Assembly: GCA_017746715.1 (NCBI GenBank)
Contig: JAGHZQ010000029.1
Coordinates: 1 to 64,000 of the forward strand
Source: Cyanobacteria bacterium SBLK
GTDB taxonomy: Bacteria; Cyanobacteriota; Cyanobacteriia; Cyanobacteriales; Spirulinaceae
Length of the DNA: 64,000 bases
Direction: 5' to 3'
In this document: positions 56,526-64,000 of the stretch, one piece after another
Position numbering within the stretch: the stretch's first letter is position 1
Layout of the letters: each line of letters opens with the position of its first letter
Position numbers and translations under genes: made by a program
Notes under the pieces: generated by a model
What the model saw: the letters and a program-made list of their open reading frames with translations, nothing else
Databases searched by the model: none
Told to the model about the DNA's origin: nothing

Positions 56526-59303
56526 TTAAGTATCGTTCAACCAGCTTAAAATTTTCTGATATTCAAAGCGATCGCAGTATTTTTGCAGGGTTTCGGCGAG
56601 AGTGTCGTCGCCTTGGCGAATCGTCGAGATCGCGTCGGCAATTCTGGGTAATTTAGCCGTCATCAAGGCAAATTCTAACTGTTCTTTTAATTCTGGCGAG
56701 AGTCTCTTGACTTTCTCTTGAATTGATGCGCGTGTTTCTCGCATGTCTTGCGATCGCGCGTCCAATTCTTCATAAAGAAAGCGCACGCCTAAATATTCTT
56801 CCATTGTCTTAAAGATATCTTCTTCGCGAAATGGTTTTCTCATGAATTTATCGCATCCTGCCGACAAAACCACGGCTTTTTCTTCTTCGAGGATGCTAGC
56901 CGTGAGAGCAATCACGATCGGCGCTTGTTCTCGAGTTGCGGATTTAATCGTTCGCGTTGCCGTAAATCCGTCCATCACTGGCATTCGCATATCCATCCAA
57001 ATTAAATGCGGTCGCCAACTTTTCCAAATTTCGATTGCTTCTTTACCATTATTGGCTTCTTGGAGTTCAAATCCGAGGGGAGAAAGCAATTTAATTAATA
57101 ATTTACGATTGAGGAGTTTATCGTCCACAACTAAGATGCGATATCGCGGTTGATTGGGTTCGAGGGCAATAACGCGACGTTGGGGTGTGGGAGTTTCGAT
57201 ATCGTTTTTCGCCACGAGAACGGCATTAATTGAAAAAGAAAAGATCGTTCCTTTCCCGACCTGCGATGTTACCTCAATCTCTCCTCCCATTAATTGTACG
57301 AATTTTCGAGAAATGGGCAATCCCAACCCCGTTCCTTCTTGTGCTTGTTTTCCCGTTTCCGTTTGCGAGAATGCTTCAAATAGTTTATCCAACTCTTCCG
57401 GTGCAATTCCCGCTCCCGTATCTTCCACCTCAAATTTTATGGTTGTCGATCCCCCCTGCTCTCCTCGATCGGAGGGGTATCGGTCGGACGGGGGGATTTG
57501 GCGAGCGATTCTCACCGATATGCTGCCTTCTTCAGTAAATTTAATGGCATTATTAATTAAATTGATTAAAACTTGGCGCAGTTTCATGGCATCGGTACGG
57601 ATATATTGCGGAACTTCACCAATTTGCTCGAATAAAAGTTGCAAATCTTTGGTTTCTGCTTTCAAGTGCAGCATATCTTCAATATCCCCGAGCAAGCGAT
57701 GCAGATCGAAATTTTTCTCATTAAGCGTAATGCGTCCGGCTTCAATTTTGGACAGGTCGAGAACGTTATTAATTAAAGTTAGAAGGTGCTCGCCACTGCG
57801 ATTGATAATACTGACATTTTCTTGATGTTCTTTGGGTAAGGTTGGGGAACGAGTCATAATTTGCGCGAAGCCGAGAATGGCATTGAGGGGGCTTCTCAAT
57901 TCATGGCTCATATTGGCAACAAAAGCGCTTTTGGCTTGATTGGCGACTTCCGCTTTTTCTTTGGCGATCGCCAGCTCCGCAGTTCTCTCTCGAACTCGAC
58001 TTTCAAGGGTGTCAAAAGAGGCCTTGAGTTTGAGTGCCATGCGATTAAAGGCACTGGCAAGGGTATTGAGTTCGGCGATCGTCCCACCAGAGACTTTGCG
58101 ATCCAAATCTTCCCGAGAGAGCGCTTCTGCCGATCGTGCCAAACCTAAAACCGGTCGAGTTACCCAACGGGAGGTATACAGCCCGAGGAGCGCGGCGGCA
58201 ACGAGGGCGAAAAAGCACAGTAAAATCGTATTGCGGGTGTTGACATGGATTTGCTCCATAAAGTCGGCTTCGGGGACGACGACGATGATGAGCCAATCCA
58301 AACCATAATCGTCTTGGAAAGGGGAAATACTGGCAAATTGGCGCTGGCCGTCGATGGTAAATTCGATTTGATTTTCCTTCTCAATGGATTCGAAATCGTC
58401 AAACTGTTCTCGTATCGAGAGAGCTGTCTGGCGAATGAGGGGAATCTTGCTCTCCATCGCCGCCAGTTTTTCTGCTTCTTCTCCTTCTGGGGCTTCGATA
58501 TAGGGCAATTCTTCGGTGGAACTGCCCACTAAAAAGCCATCGCGCTCGATCGCAAAGACTTTACCCGTTTTTCCCACTTCGATCTGACGCAAAAATTTAC
58601 CAATCCCCTCGAGGGAAAAATCGACGGAGGCAACCCCGAGGAGTTGTCCTGTATTATCGTAAAACGGCTGGCTGGCCGTGATGCCCAAAATTCCTTCGGC
58701 ATAGATATAAACATCCGTCCAAGCGGCTTTTTTCGCTTTGATGGCGGCGCGATACCAAGGACGCTGACGCGAATCGTAATTGTTGGCGACGATCGCGCCA
58801 TCTTCTTCGTAGTAGGGCTGTGAAGTCTCATAACCCTTTTTATCGGCGACATAACTATGCAAATCCCCGGGTTGGAAATTGGGTGTATAAGCCAGTTCGA
58901 TATTGTTTTCGCTCAGATCGAATAATCCCGCTCCTGCATAACCGCCAACGGCATTGCCAAAATAAATAAAAAGCGGGACGTTTTGACCAAAACTTTGACT
59001 CTGATTCCAAAAATGTCGCATCAATTCTGCGCGATCGTTAATATCAACTAAACCCAGATGAATTGCCCTTGCATTCATTTGGTTGATTTCAATGGGTTTG
59101 GCCATAAAACTCGTCAAGTGGAGTGTAACGCGAGAGGCAACTTCTCGACGCAATTGGCCGGCAACATCATTCACTGCTTTTTGACCGTTACGGATGGAAA
59201 AGTAACCCGTTAGGCTCACTGCTATGATAATTTGCGCGATAAAAGGAATGACGAGAATGAGGCGCAAAGGAAAGAAATGATGGGTTTTTCGTTGAGAAGC
59301 CAT
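56526..59303 (-). CDS. Hybrid sensor histidine kinase (dCache-HAMP-HisKA-HATPase-REC)
   Basis: A 925-residue kinase with the same order as its paralogue at 52228: TM1 (RLILVIPFIAQIIIAVSLTGY), Cache with RPWYRAAIKAKKA, TM2 (TILLCFFALVAAALLGLYTSR), HAMP, HisKA with [19 protein letters not shown], HATPase, receiver with [11 protein letters not shown], and a C-terminal helical tail ending EYQKILSWLND. A TTG two codons upstream (59309) is an alternative start with better spacing from AGAGG. The first gene of the downstream three-gene cluster. Confidence 0.94.
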   Translation of the reverse strand: MASQRKTHHFFPLRLILVIPFIAQIIIAVSLTGYFSIRNGQKAVNDVAGQLRREVASRVTLHLTSFMAKPIEINQMNARAIHLGLVDINDRAELMRHFWNQSQSFGQNVPLFIYFGNAVGGYAGAGLFDLSENNIELAYTPNFQPGDLHSYVADKKGYETSQPYYEEDGAIVANNYDSRQRPWYRAAIKAKKAAWTDVYIYAEGILGITASQPFYDNTGQLLGVASVDFSLEGIGKFLRQIEVGKTGKVFAIERDGFLVGSSTEELPYIEAPEGEEAEKLAAMESKIPLIRQTALSIREQFDDFESIEKENQIEFTIDGQRQFASISPFQDDYGLDWLIIVVVPEADFMEQIHVNTRNTILLCFFALVAAALLGLYTSRWVTRPVLGLARSAEALSREDLDRKVSGGTIAELNTLASAFNRMALKLKASFDTLESRVRERTAELAIAKEKAEVANQAKSAFVANMSHELRSPLNAILGFAQIMTRSPTLPKEHQENVSIINRSGEHLLTLINNVLDLSKIEAGRITLNEKNFDLHRLLGDIEDMLHLKAETKDLQLLFEQIGEVPQYIRTDAMKLRQVLINLINNAIKFTEEGSISVRIARQIPPSDRYPSDRGEQGGSTTIKFEVEDTGAGIAPEELDKLFEAFSQTETGKQAQEGTGLGLPISRKFVQLMGGEIEVTSQVGKGTIFSFSINAVLVAKNDIETPTPQRRVIALEPNQPRYRILVVDDKLLNRKLLIKLLSPLGFELQEANNGKEAIEIWKSWRPHLIWMDMRMPVMDGFTATRTIKSATREQAPIVIALTASILEEEKAVVLSAGCDKFMRKPFREEDIFKTMEEYLGVRFLYEELDARSQDMRETRASIQEKVKRLSPELKEQLEFALMTAKLPRIADAISTIRQGDDTLAETLQKYCDRFEYQKILSWLNDT

Positions 59304-59554
59304 TGCCAAGTTTAACCTCTAAGAATAGGGGATGAATTCACGATTTAAATTTCTGACACGAGCCGCACCTGAAAAATAATTTGATTGGGATTCAGCGAGA
59401 TTTTTTCTACATTCTATTTTAACCAGATCGATTCATCTTGCCAACAGTTACCCCGTATTAGAATTGTCGATTTTCAAGTGAATTCGGTCTTGTCTTAAAT
59501 TTTCAACAATAACAATAAAATTGCGATGGCAGTCGAACGAAAAAGTTATTAGAA

Positions 59555-59693
59555 TAGGACTTACGCAGTGTCATGCAATTTCGCCCCCCTAGCCCCACAA
59601 ATCTGGGGGGAATCGGAGTCAGAGACGGCGAATCAAATTCGCCAAGTTCAATCGGTCTGTTGGGAGATTTAGGGGGCGGATGCGTAAGTTCTA
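59555..59693 (+). mobile_element. MITE-like element with 13-bp inverted ends
   Basis: TAGGACTTACGCA (59555-59567) and TGCGTAAGTTCTA (59681-59693) are inverted repeats with a single mismatch. Inside, CGCCCCCCTA and TTAGGGGGCG add a further inverted pair. The 139-base element has no transposase gene. GGACTTACGCA ends are typical of cyanobacterial insertion sequences and derived MITEs. Confidence 0.7.
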
Positions 59694-59910
59694 AGACAAT
59701 CAAAAATATCTCAATTTTTTATTTTCTCCCGTCAAAAAAATTATCGGTAGGCGATCGTGAAGTAATATCAAATCCGTTTAATGAGCAAACATTCATGAAA
59801 CCTCTGAACTGAGGTATAGCGCTCATTCTTATGGATTAGAAAAGCACTTTTCGGGATAGAGACAATCAAAATATAGCGAAGCCCTGCGCGGAGGTCACTG
59901 AGCGATGCCG

Positions 59911-59990
59911 AAGTGGGGGTTTGGGGGCGGCGCTGCGCCCACAATGGGGGGGGACTGGGGGGGAGATCGCCCCCCCATAAACTTTGGATT
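59911..59990 (+). repeat. G-rich dispersed repeat, copy 2
   Basis: GTGGGGGTTTGGGGGCGGCG continues through GCGCCCACAATGGGGGGG and CGCCCCCCCATAAACTTTGG. It matches 50010-50095 through most of its length, including the flank ACTTNNGATTT. Confidence 0.8.
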
Positions 59991-60076
59991 TGGAGAGGAT
60001 GTTAATGACTATTCTAACCTTAGATTTTACCCAACATTAATGATAATCCATTTTCCGGATTTGATATAAATTATCT

Positions 60077-62149
60077 TTAAACCAGTTTATTGGCTCGATC
60101 CAGTCGAGGGTTTGAAGTATTGGAAAACTGATGTAAGGGAATTTCAATGATAAATTCCGTTCCCTTTTCCAGACTGGAAGTGCAATGGAGTTTACCTTTA
60201 TGTCGTTCGGTAATAATGCGATAACCAATCGACATTCCCATGCCCGTCCCTTTGCCGATCGCCTTGGTGGTAAAAAAGGGATCGAAAATGTGCGGTAAAA
60301 CCTCATTGGGAATGCCAGAACCGTTGTCTGCGATCGCGATTTGAATCCATTTTTCTGCGATAGTCCGCGTGCGAATTTTAATGCAGCCTGGAGATAACTC
60401 TACTTCTTCAGGAGTGAGTCGTTCTGTTTTTTCTTCGATCGCATCGATCGCATTATTGAGAATATTCATAAACACCTGATTGAGAGCACCGGGACAGCAC
60501 TCCACTTGCGGCAATTCCCCGTAGTCTCTAATCGTTTTAATGGCGGGTTGCCCCGGTTTTGCATTCAAACGGTGTTGCAAAATCATTAAGGTACTGTTAA
60601 TCCCTTCATGAATATCTGCCAACTTGATTTCCGATTCATCCATGCGGGAAAAATTCCGCAGCGATCGCACGATTTCGCGAATGCGTTCGCTTCCCGTTTG
60701 CATAGAGGCCAGCATCTTGGGTAAGTCCTGTTGCAGAAACTCCCAATCGATGGCTATCCCTCGCTCTTCAATTGCCGATACGGGTTGCGGATAGTATTCT
60801 TCGTAGAGTTTTACAAAAGCGAACAAATCCTCAACATAAGTTTGAGCGTGAATGAGATTTCCATGAATGAAGCTCGCGGGATTATTGATTTCGTGGGCGA
60901 TTCCCGCCACGAGCTGCCCCAAACTCGACATCTTTTCGCTATGAATCATCTGAGCTTGGGTATTTTTCAATTGAGTCAGAGTCGTTTCTAGTTCGGAAGT
61001 CCGCTCCCGCACTCGATTTTCGAGTTCCTCAAAAGCGGTTTTGAGTTGAACGGCCATTTGATTAAACGTATGGGCGAGCAAGCCGACTTCATCTTCCGTC
61101 GTCACGGGCACGGTTTGGCCGAGATCTCCGGCGGCTAATTTCTTAGCCGCTATCCCGATCGCTTCGATGGGACGGACGATATTGCGAGAGAGCAAGTATA
61201 CCCCCACCAGCAATACGCCCACGGAAACGATCCCGATGCCGATAATATTGCCCGCCAATTCCCGAGCGGGGGCCAGTGCCTCGACTTGCGATATTTCCGC
61301 CAGCAACGCTAAATTTTGGTCGGGAAGCCATCGATAAACGCCAATGACGGGAATGCCCGCATAGTTGCGATAGAGCGCAAACCCGTCTTGGCGGGAAATC
61401 GCGCGCTCGATGCCAAGGCTCATCGCACCCCCTGCCAGTTCTGCCTCTCCTTCCCCGGCGATCGAGACGGCATTGTCGCCGCTCGTCCCCACCAAATAGG
61501 TGGCCCCCGTATCCCCCAAACCCGTGTTATTGCGAATGAGAGCGTCTATCTCTGCCAATTGCAAATCCACCGTTAACGCTGCCATTTTTACGCCTGTATC
61601 GTCAAAAATGGGAGTGGCGAGGGTTATTGCGGCTTGACCCGTTGCTTTGGAGATGTAGAAGGTGGGAATGATGGTCTCTGCCGCTTCTGGTGGAAAGTAA
61701 GTGGTGGGACTGCCCAAGGGTCGAAACTTACCTTCGATTTCAGGTGTATTGGCGGCAAGAATGACAAAACCCCCATTAGTAGTAATGCGAATATCCCGCA
61801 TATTGGGCTTGGCTGCCGTCCAATCGACGAGATATTCCTTGAGGGTTCGATCGGCTTCGCGATAGGCTGGCTCGTCGGGATTCACCGTCAGCAGAACGGC
61901 AACGGCTTCTCGCAATAACGGCTGTTTGCTGGTGAGGAGAACATCTCGCAATTGATTGTTTTGCCATTCCTCAAGCTGATAGCTTTTGAGGGAAGTGGCA
62001 ACAGTCAAGCGATCGCGAATATCTTCAAGGAGAACTTTTTGAGCCTGCAATTGGGCAGCGGTTGCCACGACTCCCACTACGGTTGCCGATAAGACGGAAA
62101 AAGAGAGAACCAATTTGGTCAAGAGGCTTTTTCTGTTCTGCAATGGCAT
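60077..62149 (-). CDS. Cache sensor histidine kinase
   Basis: A 690-residue membrane kinase. TM1 (about 8-30, [21 protein letters not shown]), a Cache sensor (35-290), TM2 (295-318), HAMP (320-375), coiled coil, kinase core of the [16 protein letters not shown] type (His about 427), and HATPase with [16 protein letters not shown] and [10 protein letters not shown]. No receiver. Start at MPLQNRKS (62149), 7 bases after the solute-binding gene, so the two are almost certainly cotranscribed and the kinase may respond to the bound solute. Confidence 0.92.
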   Translation of the reverse strand: MPLQNRKSLLTKLVLSFSVLSATVVGVVATAAQLQAQKVLLEDIRDRLTVATSLKSYQLEEWQNNQLRDVLLTSKQPLLREAVAVLLTVNPDEPAYREADRTLKEYLVDWTAAKPNMRDIRITTNGGFVILAANTPEIEGKFRPLGSPTTYFPPEAAETIIPTFYISKATGQAAITLATPIFDDTGVKMAALTVDLQLAEIDALIRNNTGLGDTGATYLVGTSGDNAVSIAGEGEAELAGGAMSLGIERAISRQDGFALYRNYAGIPVIGVYRWLPDQNLALLAEISQVEALAPARELAGNIIGIGIVSVGVLLVGVYLLSRNIVRPIEAIGIAAKKLAAGDLGQTVPVTTEDEVGLLAHTFNQMAVQLKTAFEELENRVRERTSELETTLTQLKNTQAQMIHSEKMSSLGQLVAGIAHEINNPASFIHGNLIHAQTYVEDLFAFVKLYEEYYPQPVSAIEERGIAIDWEFLQQDLPKMLASMQTGSERIREIVRSLRNFSRMDESEIKLADIHEGINSTLMILQHRLNAKPGQPAIKTIRDYGELPQVECCPGALNQVFMNILNNAIDAIEEKTERLTPEEVELSPGCIKIRTRTIAEKWIQIAIADNGSGIPNEVLPHIFDPFFTTKAIGKGTGMGMSIGYRIITERHKGKLHCTSSLEKGTEFIIEIPLHQFSNTSNPRLDRANKLV

Positions 62150-62156
62150 CTCTTCT

Positions 62157-63581
62157 TTAACTCCACTGGGCGAAAATATCTTGAATTTGCGTAATCGCGC
62201 GATCGGCGGCTTCTTCTGGGGAAAGGCCATCTTGGAGAATGCTCAGAAGGGTTTTTTGCCAGATTTTCTGGGCGTTCACCTCGCTATAGGCGGGATGCAA
62301 GACTTGCCACGGCGGACGCGTCGCGCCGCGTTGTATGGCGATCGCGGCGGCAAAATGGGGATCGTCGGGATCGTTCCAAAAGGCACTTTCGAGGAGGGGT
62401 TGCAAGGGAGGAAGAAAACGACCTTTGAGACTTTCCAGCCAGAGGCTCAGATGTTCGGGTTGTAAAAAGTAAGCTAAAAACTGTTTGGCCAGTTTTGGGT
62501 GAGGGGCATCGGCGAAAATAGCGGTTTGTTTGACTTCAATCTCTGCGGTCATGGGAGTACCATCCAGTTTATCCGGCCAGCCTCGGGTTGCAATTTGCCG
62601 GTAATAAAGATTGCGAGAACGTTGATTGTAGGGATTATTGGGCAACTTTTGCGTGAGGGGAATGGAAAGATTGCCATTGAAAACCATTAAGGATTGTCCT
62701 TCGAGAAAACTGATATTATTGCCAGAATCCCGCCATTCTGTTGCGCCAAGGGGGACGTAACCCTCCTGATAAAAGCCCGCATACTCGGCGAGGGCATCGA
62801 TTAACCCCTGACGATTGGACGGGTGCTCCAGCAGCAACGCACCGCTTTTATTGAGAATGCGAACGTTACGAGCATCGAGAAAATGAACGAATCCCCGGGC
62901 CATATCGTTACCCTTGTCAGACATGGACAAGCCCATGCCAAAGACATCTTTCCGTCCGTTTTGGTGCAAGCGATCGCTCGCTTGCTGCCAAAATGCCCAA
63001 AATCCCTGCCAATCTCGGGGAATATCGGTGTCGTCCAATCCCATTTCTGCCAAGAGATTGCGCCAGTAGTGAATGTTGGTGGTTGCGACTCCCAAAGGAA
63101 CGGCATAATAACTGCGCTCTTGGCTGACATGATTTTGATAGTAGACTCCCGATAGGGCAATTTCGTTAAAGGAGTCTTGCAAGGGTTCGAGGAGTGCCGT
63201 CACGTCGGCGAGTTTGCCCTGCCAAGCCCAACGGGGAAATAGGCTGCCGGGTCCGGCATTATCGGGGTAAGCGATATCGGGAACGCTCCCCGTGGCGATC
63301 GCTTTTTCTAACTCGGAGGCGATCGCCGTTCTGGGAATGAGTTTGAGGTTGACGCTCATCCCTGATTGCCGCTCCCATTCGTCCGTTAATTTCACGATTG
63401 CTTCGTTTTCTTCTGGCAGCAAACCTTGAGTCCACCAAATTTCCAGAGAATTTTGCGCCTTTGCCTCGGGATCGATAGCAGAAGTGCTAGGTGGGGATTG
63501 AATTTGAGTATGGGAACAAGTAACAATTCCTAATGCAAAACCAAAGAGAAAAAAAAGAGTTAGTATATTTTTGATTTTCAT
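62157..63581 (-). CDS. ABC-type sugar solute-binding lipoprotein
   Basis: A 474-residue extracellular solute-binding protein of the family-1 (carbohydrate) type. Signal peptide with a lipobox-like GIVTC (Cys about residue 22, Thr before it being slightly atypical). The binding fold shows LEIWWTQGLLPEENEAIVKLTDEW, GSVPDIAYPDN and YAVPLGVATTNIHYWR. No permease or ATPase genes follow; instead it is immediately upstream of a Cache kinase. It may supply that sensor, or an ABC permease encoded elsewhere. Confidence 0.9.
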   Translation of the reverse strand: MKIKNILTLFFLFGFALGIVTCSHTQIQSPPSTSAIDPEAKAQNSLEIWWTQGLLPEENEAIVKLTDEWERQSGMSVNLKLIPRTAIASELEKAIATGSVPDIAYPDNAGPGSLFPRWAWQGKLADVTALLEPLQDSFNEIALSGVYYQNHVSQERSYYAVPLGVATTNIHYWRNLLAEMGLDDTDIPRDWQGFWAFWQQASDRLHQNGRKDVFGMGLSMSDKGNDMARGFVHFLDARNVRILNKSGALLLEHPSNRQGLIDALAEYAGFYQEGYVPLGATEWRDSGNNISFLEGQSLMVFNGNLSIPLTQKLPNNPYNQRSRNLYYRQIATRGWPDKLDGTPMTAEIEVKQTAIFADAPHPKLAKQFLAYFLQPEHLSLWLESLKGRFLPPLQPLLESAFWNDPDDPHFAAAIAIQRGATRPPWQVLHPAYSEVNAQKIWQKTLLSILQDGLSPEEAADRAITQIQDIFAQWS

Positions 63582-63815
63582 CTAAGTGTTTCGATCGTTT
63601 GCGAGTTGTTATAAAAAAATGTTAACCCGATGCAATAATTTTGCGATCGGTCAATAGGGAGAGCAAAAATTTTATTATGGGCAGATCTGAGTCAATAATG
63701 CTCAAATCTAAAGTTTACGGGGAAAATGATTTACACTAAACCCTTCTTAAGAAGATTTAACGCTTTCTTGTAAAAATAAAGCAAAATTGTGAAAAACTCG
63801 TGAAGGAACAGCGTC
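63582..63815. other. Intergenic region upstream of the solute-binding protein
   Basis: About 230 bases, AT-rich, presumably carrying the promoter of the solute-binding protein/kinase operon. No clear motif, ORF or RNA gene seen. Confidence 0.4.
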
Positions 63816-63846
63816 AAAAAAGCCCGTTCTTGGTAAGAATCGGGCT
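63816..63846 (-). terminator. Terminator of mtnA
   Basis: On the minus strand AGCCCG-A-TTCTT pairs with AAGAA-CGGGCT across a short loop and is followed by six T. It sits 25 bases after the mtnA stop. Confidence 0.88.
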
Positions 63847-63870
63847 GTCAAATATTTGTATTGACTCGAA

Positions 63871-64000
63871 TTAAGTCCGTAAGCCCCGTAATTCTTCTGG
63901 TTTGACCGCACCTTTTTCGGTGATAATCGCCTCGATTAAAGCCGCAGGAGTTACATCAAAAGCGGGATTGTAAAAATCAACGCCGTCCGGACAAAGCCGC
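63871..64000 (-). CDS. mtnA: S-methyl-5-thioribose-1-phosphate isomerase, C-terminal end (partial)
   Basis: The last 43 codons of MtnA, which isomerises methylthioribose-1-phosphate in methionine salvage. The family end [20 protein letters not shown] is clear and the protein stops with ELRGLRT. The rest is beyond the right edge. Confidence 0.87.
   Translation of the reverse strand, partial: RLCPDGVDFYNPAFDVTPAALIEAIITEKGAVKPEELRGLRT

Larger units (their letters stand above)
59310..60076. other. Long intergenic region with two repeat elements
   Basis: A 767-base gap without convincing genes. It contains the MITE-like element (59555-59693) and the G-rich repeat copy 2 (59911-59990). The rest is AT-rich, with HIP1 sites at about 59750. 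The promoter for the three-gene kinase operon should lie just after 59310. Confidence 0.5.

Noticed and set aside
57154-57825. 223-codon plus-strand ORF
   Set aside because: It lies antisense inside the hybrid kinase at 56526; its translation is Ser/Arg-rich and patternless, as expected for the complement of HATPase codons.

Overview
The window is chromosomal DNA from a cyanobacterium. Photosystem genes (psbA/D1, a PsbP-family lipoprotein, psb34), the dense HIP1 octamer GCGATCGC, a deazaflavin gene (cofG), ArgG/ArgD, AccD and GyrB all point that way. Glucosylglycerate-type solute genes, an abundance of hybrid sensor kinases, Uma2 nucleases and dispersed repeats suggest a large-genome, probably filamentous, cyanobacterium. 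I cannot name the species from sequence reading alone.

Layout. 1-5.5 kb: psbA start (cut by the window edge), cofG, a Nudix hydrolase, mutS, a Nif11-like peptide and a [2Fe-2S] ferredoxin. 6.2-7.4 kb: a patch of gene debris (a truncated AAA ATPase joined to another small protein, plus an HNH nuclease remnant) next to a Uma2 nuclease. 7.5-19.9 kb: housekeeping and cyanobacterial hypotheticals (ABC exporter, accD, tRNA-Arg, HU, hydrogenase-type maturation protease, an acidic protein pair, Maf, a YcxB-like protein, PsbP). 20-24 kb: psb34, an MntA/HepT toxin-antitoxin pair, and gyrB interrupted by a natural 173-residue mini-intein. 24.2-29 kb: a divergent GpgS/GpgP-like pair for a compatible solute and a PAS-GGDEF-EAL signalling protein. 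29-37.7 kb: a DUF262 + HEPN nuclease pair (candidate defence system), an ABC-class ATPase, malic enzyme, a Pro/Ala lipoprotein, tRNA-fMet, a YdcF-like membrane protein and a double-domain PPK2. 38-45 kb: a hybrid kinase followed by a large secreted haemagglutinin-like/DUF4347 protein and a second Uma2. 45-52 kb: divergent argG/argD, a pentapeptide-repeat membrane gene broken by one nonsense codon and one frameshift, tRNA-Gly and glpD. 52-63.6 kb: four consecutive sensor kinases on the minus strand headed by a sugar-type solute-binding lipoprotein. The window ends inside mtnA.

Genes that plausibly work together are GpgS with GpgP, ArgG with ArgD, MntA with HepT, DUF262 with HEPN, and the solute-binding protein with the adjacent Cache kinase. 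The three hybrid kinases share architecture and a C-terminal helical tail and look like paralogues.

The most noteworthy items are the gyrB mini-intein, the DUF262/HEPN pair, the broken pentapeptide gene, the kinase array, and dispersed repeats (a MITE-like element, a G-rich repeat in two copies, and heptamer repeats that have become protein tails). All family names come from reading motifs and recalled family resemblance; no database search was run.
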